From positions 212,464 through 268,490 of the forward strand of contig NZ_JH636440.1 in the NCBI RefSeq assembly GCF_000255705.1: DNA of 56,027 bases. The letters are read 5' to 3'. The position numbers and the translations under genes are program-made. The stretch is from Zavarzinella formosa DSM 19928 (GTDB lineage Bacteria > Planctomycetota > Planctomycetia > Gemmatales > Gemmataceae). Each line of letters starts with the position of its first letter. Positions within the stretch are counted from its first letter, which is position 1. Below, piece after piece: positions 25,939-35,112 of the stretch. The notes under the pieces were generated by a model, which was not told the DNA's origin, made no database searches, and saw nothing but the letters and a program-made list of their open reading frames with translations.

Positions 25939-27245
25939 CGCTTCCCCTCCGGTTGACTGAGCCAGAGGGTGACGCGGCCCAAGCGATTAAACGGGCCTTG
26001 CAGATGCAAACTCCCGGCGACGATGTCGGCCCGGCCGTCGCCGTTCAAGTCGCCGACCGCCACCGTGGCCAGATGACTTGGCCGGGTGTCGATTTGCCGG
26101 GTGGTGAAGTTCTGCTTGCCGTCGTTCTCCAGCCACACGACGCTCGCGGCCGCCGGGTTGTGCCAGTCGTTGAACATGCCGACCAGAACCACATCCAAAT
26201 CCCCGTCGCCATCCAAATCGCCGACCCCGGCGGCATAGGTTCCCGGCAAATGGCCGATCTGTTTCGGCTCGAACGTGCCATCCCCGCGGTTGCGAAGCCA
26301 GACACACCCATGCCACGGCTGCGGGGCCGGGTAGTAAATCTCCAGATTGTCCCCGGTGGTGAGCAACAAATCCGGCTTGCCGTCCTGGTCGAGGTCGGCC
26401 ACAAACAGGCCGGAACTCCCCAGATCGAAGTTATCCGGCCGATAGAGAGATCGGCGTTTGAATTCGCCATTCCCCTTGTTTTCAAACACCACCACTTCCT
26501 CGTCGTCTTGTGAAACGAGGGCGACGATATCCGGCTTGCCATCCCCGTTGAGGTCCAGAATCGGGCAATGGATGCACCCCGGCACGGCCCAAAGCTCATG
26601 ATCCCGGAACTGGCCGTTGCCTTTGTTTTCGAGCCAGCGAATGCTCCCCTGCAAATAGCCAAACTCCGCGACGACCAGATCCGGCTTGCCGTCCCCGTTC
26701 AGGTCGCCGGCCCGCACGTCGGCCACCCGGCGCAGCCCGGTCATCAGCACATGGGTTTTGAAATTTTGTTTGCCGTCGCTCTCCAGCCACACCACCGAAC
26801 CAACGGCTTCATCGGTGGGAAAAACACTCCCCAGTCCGGCGACGACGATATCTAGGTGGCCGTCCCCGTTCAGGTCGGTCACTTCCACATGGCAGGGGGA
26901 GGAAATGTCCGTGTCTCCGAGAATGTGTTCCTCGAAGACTCCCGGCGCCGTCTGACGATGCCAGATGACCCGTTGCAGGACCGCATCGCAGACCAGCACA
27001 TCCGGCTTGCCATCCCGGTCCAGGTCAAAGATTTGCACATTGGTGATGAGCGGCCGGCCGACGGGGGCTTTGCCAAGGCTGCTTTTCTGAAACGGCAACG
27101 TCGACGGCTCAAACGAGACCGTCGCCGGAATGACCGGCGGCGACACTTCCCGGCCGGGCTTGATCCGTCCGAGGACGGCATAAAAGCCAACAGGCAGGAG
27201 AACGGCCACCCCCGCAAGAACAGCCGTGAGCCGGGAAAACGCCAT
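25935..27245 (-). CDS. VCBS/FG-GAP repeat protein, exported
   Basis: About 436 residues. An N-terminal hydrophobic segment (AVLAGVAVLLPVGFYAVL) is a signal peptide or anchor. It is followed by about seven repeats with the calcium-binding D-x-[DN]-x-DG-x-x-D pattern (DLDRDGKPD, DLNGDGHLD, DLNGDGKPD three times, DLDGDGDLD, DLNGDGRAD), each followed by WLEN-type strands, predicting a seven-bladed propeller. The ATG at 27245 lies 10 bases after GGAGG; a GTG at 27251 is possible. It overlaps the TPR gene by four bases. A fragment of its first repeat is found at 24331-24450. Confidence 0.92.
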   Translation of the reverse strand: MAFSRLTAVLAGVAVLLPVGFYAVLGRIKPGREVSPPVIPATVSFEPSTLPFQKSSLGKAPVGRPLITNVQIFDLDRDGKPDVLVCDAVLQRVIWHRQTAPGVFEEHILGDTDISSPCHVEVTDLNGDGHLDIVVAGLGSVFPTDEAVGSVVWLESDGKQNFKTHVLMTGLRRVADVRAGDLNGDGKPDLVVAEFGYLQGSIRWLENKGNGQFRDHELWAVPGCIHCPILDLNGDGKPDIVALVSQDDEEVVVFENKGNGEFKRRSLYRPDNFDLGSSGLFVADLDQDGKPDLLLTTGDNLEIYYPAPQPWHGCVWLRNRGDGTFEPKQIGHLPGTYAAGVGDLDGDGDLDVVLVGMFNDWHNPAAASVVWLENDGKQNFTTRQIDTRPSHLATVAVGDLNGDGRADIVAGSLHLQGPFNRLGRVTLWLSQPEGKR

Positions 27246-27519
27246 CGACACGCACCTCCGGAGGGGGCAGGGATGGTATATGGCTTGGAAACATTCGACG
27301 GGCCGGGGAATTTTGAGAGCGTATGCTCACGGAAAGCAGTCTGCGTAATGCAGATGCCTGGCAAGAAATGACAATGCCATCGAGCTTGCAAATGCGAGTT
27401 CGAGTTAATTTTTCTGGTTGTCTCACAAAAATCGCTTGATTAAGGAAGAACTCAGGGGAAAATCCACGTCAACTTGCGACCCATCAACTGCCTCGAGTGG
27501 CAACAAGCGAGGAACGGAC

Positions 27520-28455
27520 GTGGCATCTTCGGTGAATACCTTCAACCCGGCGATTGATCGACACGATGAACGAAGCGCGGCAACGATTTTTCAATCACTC
27601 TGGCCGGAACCCGATGTCTCACAGGCCATTGCCAGAAATTTGGCGGCCTCAATCCAAGCGGCGCACAATGCCGGAGAATCGTGCTGGGAAGTCACGATGA
27701 ATCCTGACAGTTTGAGACTGAATGTCGGGCAAGTTGAAACATTGACCCTTTCCTCAGAAGGAGTACGTTTTCTGCTAAGTTTGCCGTTGGAGGCAGTTCT
27801 AGACAAAGAAATTGAATTCAGTTTTTCAAACCAACCCGTCTATCGGGCGGTGCCGGTACATTCGGGGGTCTGCTTCGTAAGATCGGACAAAATTGCTTCG
27901 CTTTCCCCAACCATTCGCCACGCTCATGATGCTTACATCCAAGCGGCCGCATCATTCAAGCGGGTGTCGCCTTTCAGGAAAAGTTTTTCGCCAGCCGCTT
28001 TGGAATATATCGAAAGGGTGCTTGGAATTTCGCTTCCACGGCCTGGCTATTTCATTGACGAACTGACAAGCCAACGAGCTAGTCTGCTCGCTGACGAAAT
28101 AGATTTCAATCGACCGCTTCCAGAAGGCGCCAAGTATCAGATCACGATCAATGCCTACGAACGCAACCCTATTGCCCGGCGACTTTGCATTGCTCGATAT
28201 GGCACGGCTTGCGTTATTTGCGATTTCTCGTTTGGAGCGGTGTATGGCAAGGTGGCCGAAGGATTTATCCATGTGCATCACTTGAGGCCATTGTCAGAGA
28301 TTGGCGCCGAGTACGAGGTTGATCCTGTTGAAGACTTACGACCTGTGTGTCCAAATTGTCATGCCGTTCTGCATCAGAGAACTCCGGCATACAGCATAGA
28401 GGAAGTCCGCGGATTTCTGAAAACCAAACAATCGCCAGATTTGAGCCCATCTTGA
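27520..28455 (+). CDS. HNH endonuclease-domain protein
   Basis: The C-terminal ~90 residues form a classic HNH nuclease: CVICDFSFG, the HVHHLRPLSEIG catalytic segment and CPNCHAVLHQ, with paired C-x-x-C zinc sites (IC.. and CPNC). The N-terminal two thirds show no known domain. The start is uncertain: the GTG at 27520 has GAGGA six bases before it and is preferred; a TTG at 27418 also keeps the frame. About 311 residues. It is AT-richer than most neighbours and stands alone, divergent from the VCBS gene. Such proteins are often restriction or defence nucleases; no methyltransferase or helicase partner is next to it. Confidence 0.82.
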   Translation: MASSVNTFNPAIDRHDERSAATIFQSLWPEPDVSQAIARNLAASIQAAHNAGESCWEVTMNPDSLRLNVGQVETLTLSSEGVRFLLSLPLEAVLDKEIEFSFSNQPVYRAVPVHSGVCFVRSDKIASLSPTIRHAHDAYIQAAASFKRVSPFRKSFSPAALEYIERVLGISLPRPGYFIDELTSQRASLLADEIDFNRPLPEGAKYQITINAYERNPIARRLCIARYGTACVICDFSFGAVYGKVAEGFIHVHHLRPLSEIGAEYEVDPVEDLRPVCPNCHAVLHQRTPAYSIEEVRGFLKTKQSPDLSPS

Positions 28456-28487
28456 TTAAAACCTCTCTTCAACAGTTCAATCTCACC

Positions 28488-29006
28488 ATGCGATTCTTTA
28501 CCCCAGAACTCTACTTGCGATTCAACTCGCCAGATCCTTCTGTGAGCAACAAGGCAGATGAGGATTGGGAATCGGCCATCCGGGAATATGGCGAGACACT
28601 GGATAAAATCCGAAGCCAACTGCCGCCGGAGGCTGGCAAACTGGCCGATCTCTGCCTGCATGATGCAGGGTTGCTTGCGGATGAGCAGGCGAAGGAGTTT
28701 CTCAGCCCTTTCCGGTTTTCACCGGCGATGGAGATATTGTCCGTCAATCACCAGGGTGACGTTGTCGTGTTGATTTATCAACTCTGGGATCGCGTTCGCA
28801 AGTCGCCTTCCCCAAGCCAATGGCCCTTCTCAAAACATCGCGTGCATTGGCTTTATGACGAAATTGATCTCGCCTCTCCGCACGGGAGCCTGTATTTTCA
28901 CCGAGTGTTTCTGAGCGATGGCCGGACATTGGAAATTCCCTTTTCATCCGTGTTCATCCATGTGGTGCCCCTCTCCCGATCGGCGAAAACAACCGGAGAT
29001 TCGTGA
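28488..29006 (+). CDS. Hypothetical protein, 172 aa
   Basis: Start assigned to the ATG at 28488; the frame is open to 28347 but that part overlaps the HNH gene. The protein begins MRFFTPELYLRFNSPDPSV, is acidic in the first half, and ends with strands (GSLYFHRVFLSDG, FSSVFIHVVPL). It resembles conserved planctomycete proteins of unknown function (recalled, not checked). The next gene begins on the base after its stop, so coupling is likely. Confidence 0.7.
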   Translation: MRFFTPELYLRFNSPDPSVSNKADEDWESAIREYGETLDKIRSQLPPEAGKLADLCLHDAGLLADEQAKEFLSPFRFSPAMEILSVNHQGDVVVLIYQLWDRVRKSPSPSQWPFSKHRVHWLYDEIDLASPHGSLYFHRVFLSDGRTLEIPFSSVFIHVVPLSRSAKTTGDS

Positions 29007-29600
29007 ATGACCAAGGGACGGCTGGAAGCCTTCAGCGATGGCGTGATCGCCATTTGCATCACCATCATGGTGCTGGAACTCAAGGCCCCCAAGGGGGAGG
29101 ACTCAACGGCGTTGATTCCGATGCTGCCGACGTTTCTGGCCTATATCCTCAGCTTTGTTCACGTCGGAATTTATTGGAATAATCACCACCATTTGTTTCA
29201 AGCGGTCAAACAGGTCAACGGGGCCGTCCTGTGGGCGAACCTGCACCTGCTGTTCTGGCTGTCGCTGGTGTCGTTCGCCACCAACTGGATGGGGGAGAGC
29301 CACTTTTCCACCTGGCCGGTGGCTGTCTATGGCGGGGTGCTGCTGATGTCCGGGATGGCTTACTTCATTTTGGTTCGGGCGCTGATCGGCCACCACGGGG
29401 AAGATTCCGTGCTGGCGGCCGCCATCGGGAATGACATCAAGGGGAAAATTTCCGTGGTGTTTTACATCATCGGAATCGCGATGGCTTTTTGGAACCCGTG
29501 GCTGGCCTGCATCCCTTATTGTCTGGTGGCGGTGATGTGGCTCATCCCCGACCCCCGCATCGGCAAGGCGCTGACCCATCATCAGCCGGGTGAAGAGTAA
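29007..29600 (+). CDS. TMEM175/DUF1211-family putative potassium channel
   Basis: Membrane protein of 197 residues. It opens with the family signature RLEAFSDGVIAICITIMVLE, whose FSDG is the hallmark of TMEM175-type channels, and contains about five to six helices (LPTFLAYILSFVHVGIYW, NLHLLFWLSLVSFATNW, VYGGVLLMSGMAYFILV, VFYIIGIAMAFW, LACIPYCLVAVMWLI). Bacterial members form homotetrameric potassium-permeable channels. ATG directly follows the stop of the 172-aa gene. An inverted repeat lies just downstream. Confidence 0.9.
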   Translation: MTKGRLEAFSDGVIAICITIMVLELKAPKGEDSTALIPMLPTFLAYILSFVHVGIYWNNHHHLFQAVKQVNGAVLWANLHLLFWLSLVSFATNWMGESHFSTWPVAVYGGVLLMSGMAYFILVRALIGHHGEDSVLAAAIGNDIKGKISVVFYIIGIAMAFWNPWLACIPYCLVAVMWLIPDPRIGKALTHHQPGEE

Positions 29601-29605
29601 GCATT

Positions 29606-29714
29606 AACCACAAAGACGCAAAGGTCACACCAAGATTCACACAGAAGCCAGAAGAGAGATTTCTTCAGTGGCTTTCTTTGTGAATCTTGGTGTGACCTTT
29701 GCGTCTTTGCGGTT
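29606..29714. repeat. Inverted repeat, family 1 (second copy)
   Basis: The arm 29606-29650 begins AACCACAAAGACGCAAAGG and is mirrored at 29669-29714 with three or so differences, around an 18-nt loop. It is clearly related to the palindrome at 5762-6004 (shared AACCACAAAGACGCAAAG core and TTCACA motif) but has a much shorter loop. It separates the convergent channel and phosphoesterase genes. Confidence 0.92.
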
Positions 29715-29731
29715 CGTCTTCGCTTCCTGGC

Positions 29732-30481
<750 letters not shown>

Positions 30482-30667
30482 GCCGGGACATCCTGGGAAA
30501 GTGCGGTTGGGGATGGACTTTGACCGCCGGGTTCGAGCAACCCAATGCGGATACGCTTCACCCCATTGTCACAATCTACCGCTTAAAGAGAAGCGCTGTC
30601 AAGTGTCCGGTCGGATATTGGCGCCCGATGCCCGGATTCCCGGACAGGTTGTGCCGCCGTTCCCGGC

Positions 30668-31408
30668 CTATTCAAACCGGTCATCGTCGAACGGCCGGCT
30701 CGGTTTCTTCGCCGTTTCGGCTTCCCGTTTGTTCAGGAACATCTCGGCCAGCCTCAAATCGTCGGCCGTCGTGATCTTCAAATTAAACGGCGAACCCGCC
30801 ACCATTCGCACCGGATGTCCGGCGGCTTCCACCAGTTGGGCATCGTCCGTGATGGCGGCCCCGAGCGAACTTCGTCGGGCGTAGGCGTCCTCCAGCCAGC
30901 TTCGGCGAAACACTTGTGGCGTCTGCGCCTGCCAAAGCCCCTGTCGGGGGACGGTCTCCCGCACGGCCATTGTGTCATCAACCCGTTTGAGGGTGTCCGC
31001 CACGGCCACCCCCGGCAATGCGGCCCCTTCTTGCTCAGCCATCGCAAACACCGCATCAATGACCGCTGGCGGCGTGCAGGGTCGCACGGCATCATGGACG
31101 GCGACCAGATCAATCCCCGGCCGAAGTTTCGCCAGCGCGTTGGCGACCGACTCAAACCGCTCGGCCCCCCCATCGACGAGGGTGATGTCCATGAACATCA
31201 GCGTCGCCCCGAAGCGGCTGACCACCATCTCCCGGTCCTCCGGGGAGATGACCAGCAACACCTGTTTGACATCCGGCCGGTTGACAAACAACTCGGCCGT
31301 GCGGAGCCAGACCGCCCGGCCGTCCAGCGAAGTGAACGGCTTCTTCTCTCGCCCCCCGAACCGGGACGACTTCCCGGCGGCGGGCAAAATGACGGCCACA
31401 GATGCCAT
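30668..31408 (-). CDS. ispD: 2-C-methyl-D-erythritol 4-phosphate cytidylyltransferase
   Basis: Catalyses CTP-dependent activation of MEP in the non-mevalonate isoprenoid pathway. From the ATG at 31408 (GGGG upstream) the 246-residue protein shows the nucleotide-binding ILPAAGKSSRFGG (Lys/Arg site), VHDAVRPCTP, the QTPQVFRRS strand, TDDAQLVEAAG and FNLKITTADDL, which are the IspD core motifs in normal order. The frame continues upstream to 31468 but without protein-like sequence. No other isoprenoid gene adjoins it. The C-terminus is a short charged tail. Confidence 0.95.
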   Translation of the reverse strand: MASVAVILPAAGKSSRFGGREKKPFTSLDGRAVWLRTAELFVNRPDVKQVLLVISPEDREMVVSRFGATLMFMDITLVDGGAERFESVANALAKLRPGIDLVAVHDAVRPCTPPAVIDAVFAMAEQEGAALPGVAVADTLKRVDDTMAVRETVPRQGLWQAQTPQVFRRSWLEDAYARRSSLGAAITDDAQLVEAAGHPVRMVAGSPFNLKITTADDLRLAEMFLNKREAETAKKPSRPFDDDRFE

Positions 31409-31662
31409 GCGGAACCCCTTCCAAAAACAGCGTCCGAATGTCCTACATGATGATTGCGCGGCCGCCAACAGGCTTTTCGGAGTCGGCCTCGTCGGGAAAT
31501 CCCGAAAAAATCCTCTCGGCGGCGACGATCTTATCGTCTACAAACTATCCTTGACCAGACCACCCTCTCTTAAGACTCTGGCATGACATTCCCGACCGGC
31601 CTTGCCATTGGCTTCAATGTCTGGCCGGCCGGGTTTGCATCCTTTCACCCTTTCCGGTTGAC

Positions 31663-32055
31663 ATGAGCATTCAGCATCCGTCCGCGGCCCTTTATGTCCG
31701 AAACACCCGCACGATGGGGCGGGGGGTCTTCGCCGGGCGGCCTTTCCGCAAGGGAGAAGTGATCGAGGTCTGCCCCGTGCTGACCGTGAATGAAAAAATC
31801 GAGGAAGCCACCCGCGACCATGCCCTCGCCCGCTACGTCTTTTACTGGGACGGCAAAGGCGAAGAAATCGTGGCCATCGCCTTCGGATTTGGCTCTCTTT
31901 ACAACCATTCCCCCGAATGGAACGCGACCTTCAAGGCGAGAAAGAAAACCAAGGACATCGTGTTCAAGGCCGCCCGCGACATCGCCGAGGGGGAGCAAAT
32001 TTTCATCAACTACGACTGGGGCAAGGAAGACTACGACTTCGCCACCCCGGAGTGA
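31663..32055 (+). CDS. SET-domain protein
   Basis: A 130-residue protein that is almost entirely a SET domain, the fold of protein lysine methyltransferases: MGRGVFAGRPFRKGEVIE (N-SET), the FGSLYNHSPEWN motif (SAM and catalytic core, N-H-S), and AEGEQIFINYDW (C-SET, with the catalytic-type Tyr). No pre- or post-SET cysteines. Bacterial SET proteins are known, but substrates are mostly undetermined. Weak ribosome-binding site; the start is chosen because the domain begins soon after it. It stands between ispD (divergent) and a YifB gene. Confidence 0.88.
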   Translation: MSIQHPSAALYVRNTRTMGRGVFAGRPFRKGEVIEVCPVLTVNEKIEEATRDHALARYVFYWDGKGEEIVAIAFGFGSLYNHSPEWNATFKARKKTKDIVFKAARDIAEGEQIFINYDWGKEDYDFATPE

Positions 32056-32163
32056 CCGCCCCTTCGTTTTCGGGAAAAGCGGCGGTCATTCTTGCTTCTG
32101 CGCGCCGGGCGGAGGATAATCGGCCCTTGTCTGACCGCCGTTCCTCGCACCCGGTTTCCCCTC

Positions 32164-33702
32164 ATGCTTGCCCAGCTTCGGTCGTACACGCTCCTCGGCA
32201 TTGATGCGTTGCCCGTCGAGGTGGAGGTGGACGCCGCTCCGGGGATGCCGAAGACCATCCTTGTCGGCCTGCCGGAGTTGGCGGTGCGCGAGAGCGTCCA
32301 CCGCATCGAGCGGGCGATGGCCAATCTGCGGTTCGCCCTGCCGACGGGCCGGACCATCATCAATCTGGCGCCCGCCGACCTCCGCAAAGACGCCGGGGCC
32401 TTTGACCTTCCCATCGCCCTCGGCATGCTCGCCGGCACCGGCCAGCTTCGCGTCCGGCCGGACGAACTCTCGGAATGGGCCATCGTCGGCGAACTGGCCC
32501 TTGATGGCGGCGTGCGGCCGATCAAGGGGGCGTTGTCGGTGGCGATGGCGGCCCGCGATCAGGGGTTGAAGAAGCTCCTGCTACCACGGGCGAACACCCG
32601 CGAAGCGGCTGTCGTTTCCGAACTTGAAGTCTTCGGCGTCGAAACGCTCGGCGAAGCCGTCAGCCTGTTATCCGGGCAACTTACCCGCGACCCGGTGACG
32701 GTCTCCACGGAGGAACTGGCCTCCCAACTGAACACTTACGAAGTGGACTTCGCCGATGTTCGCGGGCAGGAATACGCCAAACGGGCATTGATCGTCGCCG
32801 CCGCCGGTTCGCACAACGTGATTATGATCGGCTCCCCCGGCAGCGGCAAAACCATGCTCGCCCGGCGCATGGCCACGATCTTGCCGCCGTTGACGCCCGA
32901 GGAATCGCTGGAGACCACCCGCATCTACAGTTCGCTCGGCTACCTCAAACCCGGCGAATCCCTGCTGGCCACCCGGCCCTTTCGCTCACCCCACCACACG
33001 ATCAGCGATGCCGGGATGGTGGGTGGAGGCAGCATCCCCCAACCGGGGGAAATCTCTTTGGCGAATCACGGGATTTTGTTCCTTGATGAGTTGCCCGAGT
33101 TTAACCGCCGGGCCTTGGAAGTGATGCGGCAACCGCTGGAGGAAGGTTCCGTCACCATCTCGCGGGCCTTGCATACGGTGACATTTCCCGCCCGGTTTGT
33201 GTTGATCGCCGCCATGAATCCTTGTCCTTGTGGTTACATGGGTGATGCCAAACACGTTTGCAAATGCGCCCCGATGGCGGTGGAAAAATATATGGGGCGC
33301 ATCAGTGGTCCGATGTTGGATCGGATCGACCTGCACATCGAAGTCCCGGCGGTGCCGTTCAACGAACTTTCGGCCAACGCCGACGGCACTTCCAGCAAGG
33401 TGATGCGAGATAGCGTCAACCAAGCCCGCGAGGCCCAAGCCGGCCGCTTCAAAAGCCGCTCGATGGTCAACAGCCGGATGGGGGCGAAACAGATTCGCCA
33501 GTTCTGCCCGCTGGAGGCCGATGGCCGGGAGTTGCTGAAAACCGCGATGGAAGAACTCGGCCTCTCCGCCCGCGCTCACGACCGCATTTTGCGCGTCGCC
33601 CGTACCATCGCCGACCTGGCGGGAAGCGAGAAAATCCAAGCCGAACACGTCGGCGAGGCGATTGGCTATCGCAGTCTTGACCGGCGGTTATGGGTGAAGT
33701 AA
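32164..33702 (+). CDS. YifB/ComM-family Mg-chelatase-like AAA+ ATPase
   Basis: The 512-residue protein has the N-terminal LonB-like fold (LRSYTLLGIDALPVEVEV) followed by the AAA+ core: Walker A GSPGSGKTML, FRSPHHTISDAGMVGGG, Walker B LFLDELPEF, the zinc-like CPCGYMGDAKHVCKCAP segment, and the RIDLHIEVP sensor part, ending in a C-terminal helical domain (GSEKIQAEHVGEAIGYRSLDR). ComM in gamma-proteobacteria is a hexameric helicase aiding branch migration in natural transformation; other members are unstudied. The ATG at 32164 is favoured over the longer frame because the family begins MLAQLRS-like. Confidence 0.95.
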   Translation: MLAQLRSYTLLGIDALPVEVEVDAAPGMPKTILVGLPELAVRESVHRIERAMANLRFALPTGRTIINLAPADLRKDAGAFDLPIALGMLAGTGQLRVRPDELSEWAIVGELALDGGVRPIKGALSVAMAARDQGLKKLLLPRANTREAAVVSELEVFGVETLGEAVSLLSGQLTRDPVTVSTEELASQLNTYEVDFADVRGQEYAKRALIVAAAGSHNVIMIGSPGSGKTMLARRMATILPPLTPEESLETTRIYSSLGYLKPGESLLATRPFRSPHHTISDAGMVGGGSIPQPGEISLANHGILFLDELPEFNRRALEVMRQPLEEGSVTISRALHTVTFPARFVLIAAMNPCPCGYMGDAKHVCKCAPMAVEKYMGRISGPMLDRIDLHIEVPAVPFNELSANADGTSSKVMRDSVNQAREAQAGRFKSRSMVNSRMGAKQIRQFCPLEADGRELLKTAMEELGLSARAHDRILRVARTIADLAGSEKIQAEHVGEAIGYRSLDRRLWVK

Positions 33703-33787
33703 ACGTCCGGTTTCTTCGCTTCGGCGTTGGATGCGATGCCCGCTGACAATGGTTTCACCCTCTGTTTGCCTGTCTTGGGAGTGGTTG

Positions 33788-34105
33788 ATGCGCTGGTATC
33801 ACGTGGTTGCTTATTTCATCGGCGGGGCTTTCCTTGCGAACACGATTCCCCATTTGGTGGCGGGTGTTTCAGGAAGCCCGTTTCAAAGTCCGTTTGCCTC
33901 GCCGCCGGGGGAGGGGTTGTCGTCGGCCGTCGTGAACACTCTCTGGGGGCTGGGAAATCTGGCGGTGGCGTATCTGTTGATCGTCCGCGTCGGCCGGTTT
34001 GAATTACGGCGATGGGGCCATGTCATTCCCCTGGCGCTCGGCTTCTCGCTGATGTCGTTCCAACTCGCCAGCCATTTCGGGCGGTTTCATGGCGGAGCCC
34101 TCTGA
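33788..34105 (+). CDS. Small membrane protein, unknown
   Basis: About 105 residues from the ATG at 33788, which has GGGAG seven bases upstream. Three hydrophobic segments (WYHVVAYFIGGAFLANTI, NTLWGLGNLAVAYLLIV, HVIPLALGFSLMSFQL) and HLVAGVSGSPFQSPFA in between. I recall similar short membrane proteins annotated as conserved hypothetical in many bacteria, but no function. Confidence 0.7.
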   Translation: MRWYHVVAYFIGGAFLANTIPHLVAGVSGSPFQSPFASPPGEGLSSAVVNTLWGLGNLAVAYLLIVRVGRFELRRWGHVIPLALGFSLMSFQLASHFGRFHGGAL

Positions 34106-34178
34106 AGGCGGCGGTTGTGGGTGAGGTGATTGTGTTTCTGATCCGCCGCCGAACGCGGCCTCTCCCGGAGTGATTCTG

Positions 34179-34901
34179 ATGAAACCGCTAAGCCTGTTGT
34201 TCGTCGGCGTGTTATGCGCCGTCACCATCGCCGCCCCGGCCCCCAAGGGGCTGGCCCCGGTGCATGATGATTTCGACGGCAAACTGACGCTGGACTGGAA
34301 AGTCATCCGGCCCGACCCGACGCATGTGTCGCTGAAGAAGGTTCCCGGTTCGCTGGTCATCACCACACAGCGAGGCAGCATCCACGGCAAGGAAAAGGAA
34401 GATGCCGTCAGCGAGGGAACGCAGGCAAAGAACATCCACTTGATTGAGATTCCGTTCGCCAAGGAGGCCGATTGGGTCACCACCACCTGCGTCAACGGCT
34501 TTGAACCGGACACCAGTTATCAACAAGCCGGCCTGATTGTTTACACCGACGACGATAACTATCTGAAATGGAACTACGAATTCGACTGGGCCAAGGGATC
34601 GGGCCAGCGCTTCATCGCGGTGGTCGAAACCGCCGGCGAGCCGACGCACATCATCCCGCAGGCCAACGACTCCGGCCTGAAAAAATACTGGCTGCGCCTG
34701 ACCAAACGCGGCAACAAATACGCCTTCGACTGGAGCCCCGACGGCGACAAATGGACCCCTGGAGGCGAATCCACCTGGGGCGACGGCCACCCCAAACGAG
34801 TCGGCCTCATCGCCAAAAACGGCGGCAACAAAGAAGCCCCCGAACGAGACGCCGCCTTTGAGTTTTTTGATTTGAAGGTGGTGAAAGGGGTGAAGAAGTG
34901 A
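34179..34901 (+). CDS. DUF1349-type secreted protein
   Basis: Product of 240 residues with a signal peptide (KPLSLLFVGVLCAVTIAAPAP) and a concanavalin-like lectin/glucanase fold typical of DUF1349: DDFDGKLTLDWKVIRPDPTH at the start, YQQAGLIVYTDDDNYLKWNYEF in the centre, KYWLRLTKRGNKYAFDWSPDG and VGLIAKNGG near the end. Members bind or trim carbohydrate; this one shows no obvious catalytic acid pair. The ATG at 34179 is eight bases from GGAG; a GTG at 34170 lies inside that site and is unlikely. Confidence 0.85.
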   Translation: MKPLSLLFVGVLCAVTIAAPAPKGLAPVHDDFDGKLTLDWKVIRPDPTHVSLKKVPGSLVITTQRGSIHGKEKEDAVSEGTQAKNIHLIEIPFAKEADWVTTTCVNGFEPDTSYQQAGLIVYTDDDNYLKWNYEFDWAKGSGQRFIAVVETAGEPTHIIPQANDSGLKKYWLRLTKRGNKYAFDWSPDGDKWTPGGESTWGDGHPKRVGLIAKNGGNKEAPERDAAFEFFDLKVVKGVKK

Positions 34902-34948
34902 GGATTTTCGGGATGGCCGCTTTCCTTAAACAAGACCTAAAAGTTCTC

Positions 34949-34976
34949 TTGCGTCAAAACCGATAATTCGTATAAT
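34949..34976 (+). promoter_or_regulatory. Sigma70-like promoter before the dual-OB/DUF488 operon
   Basis: TTGCGT at 34949-34954, a 16-base spacer and a perfect TATAAT at 34971-34976, in an AT-rich 200-bp stretch that otherwise holds no gene. It would give a 5' leader of about 130 nt before the first gene. Other A/T-rich matches exist nearby, so this is the best but not the only candidate. Confidence 0.45.
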
Positions 34977-35112
34977 TAAAGCAATATTTTAGAATCGATC
35001 TTTTGCTAAGGTTGCAAAGAAATTAGAAAATCGTAAATTTTAGTTTAAAAAGGCCTTAATATAAGTTGCATTCCCAATTCATTCGACCACTGACAATTCA
35101 CGGACGCCCCAA

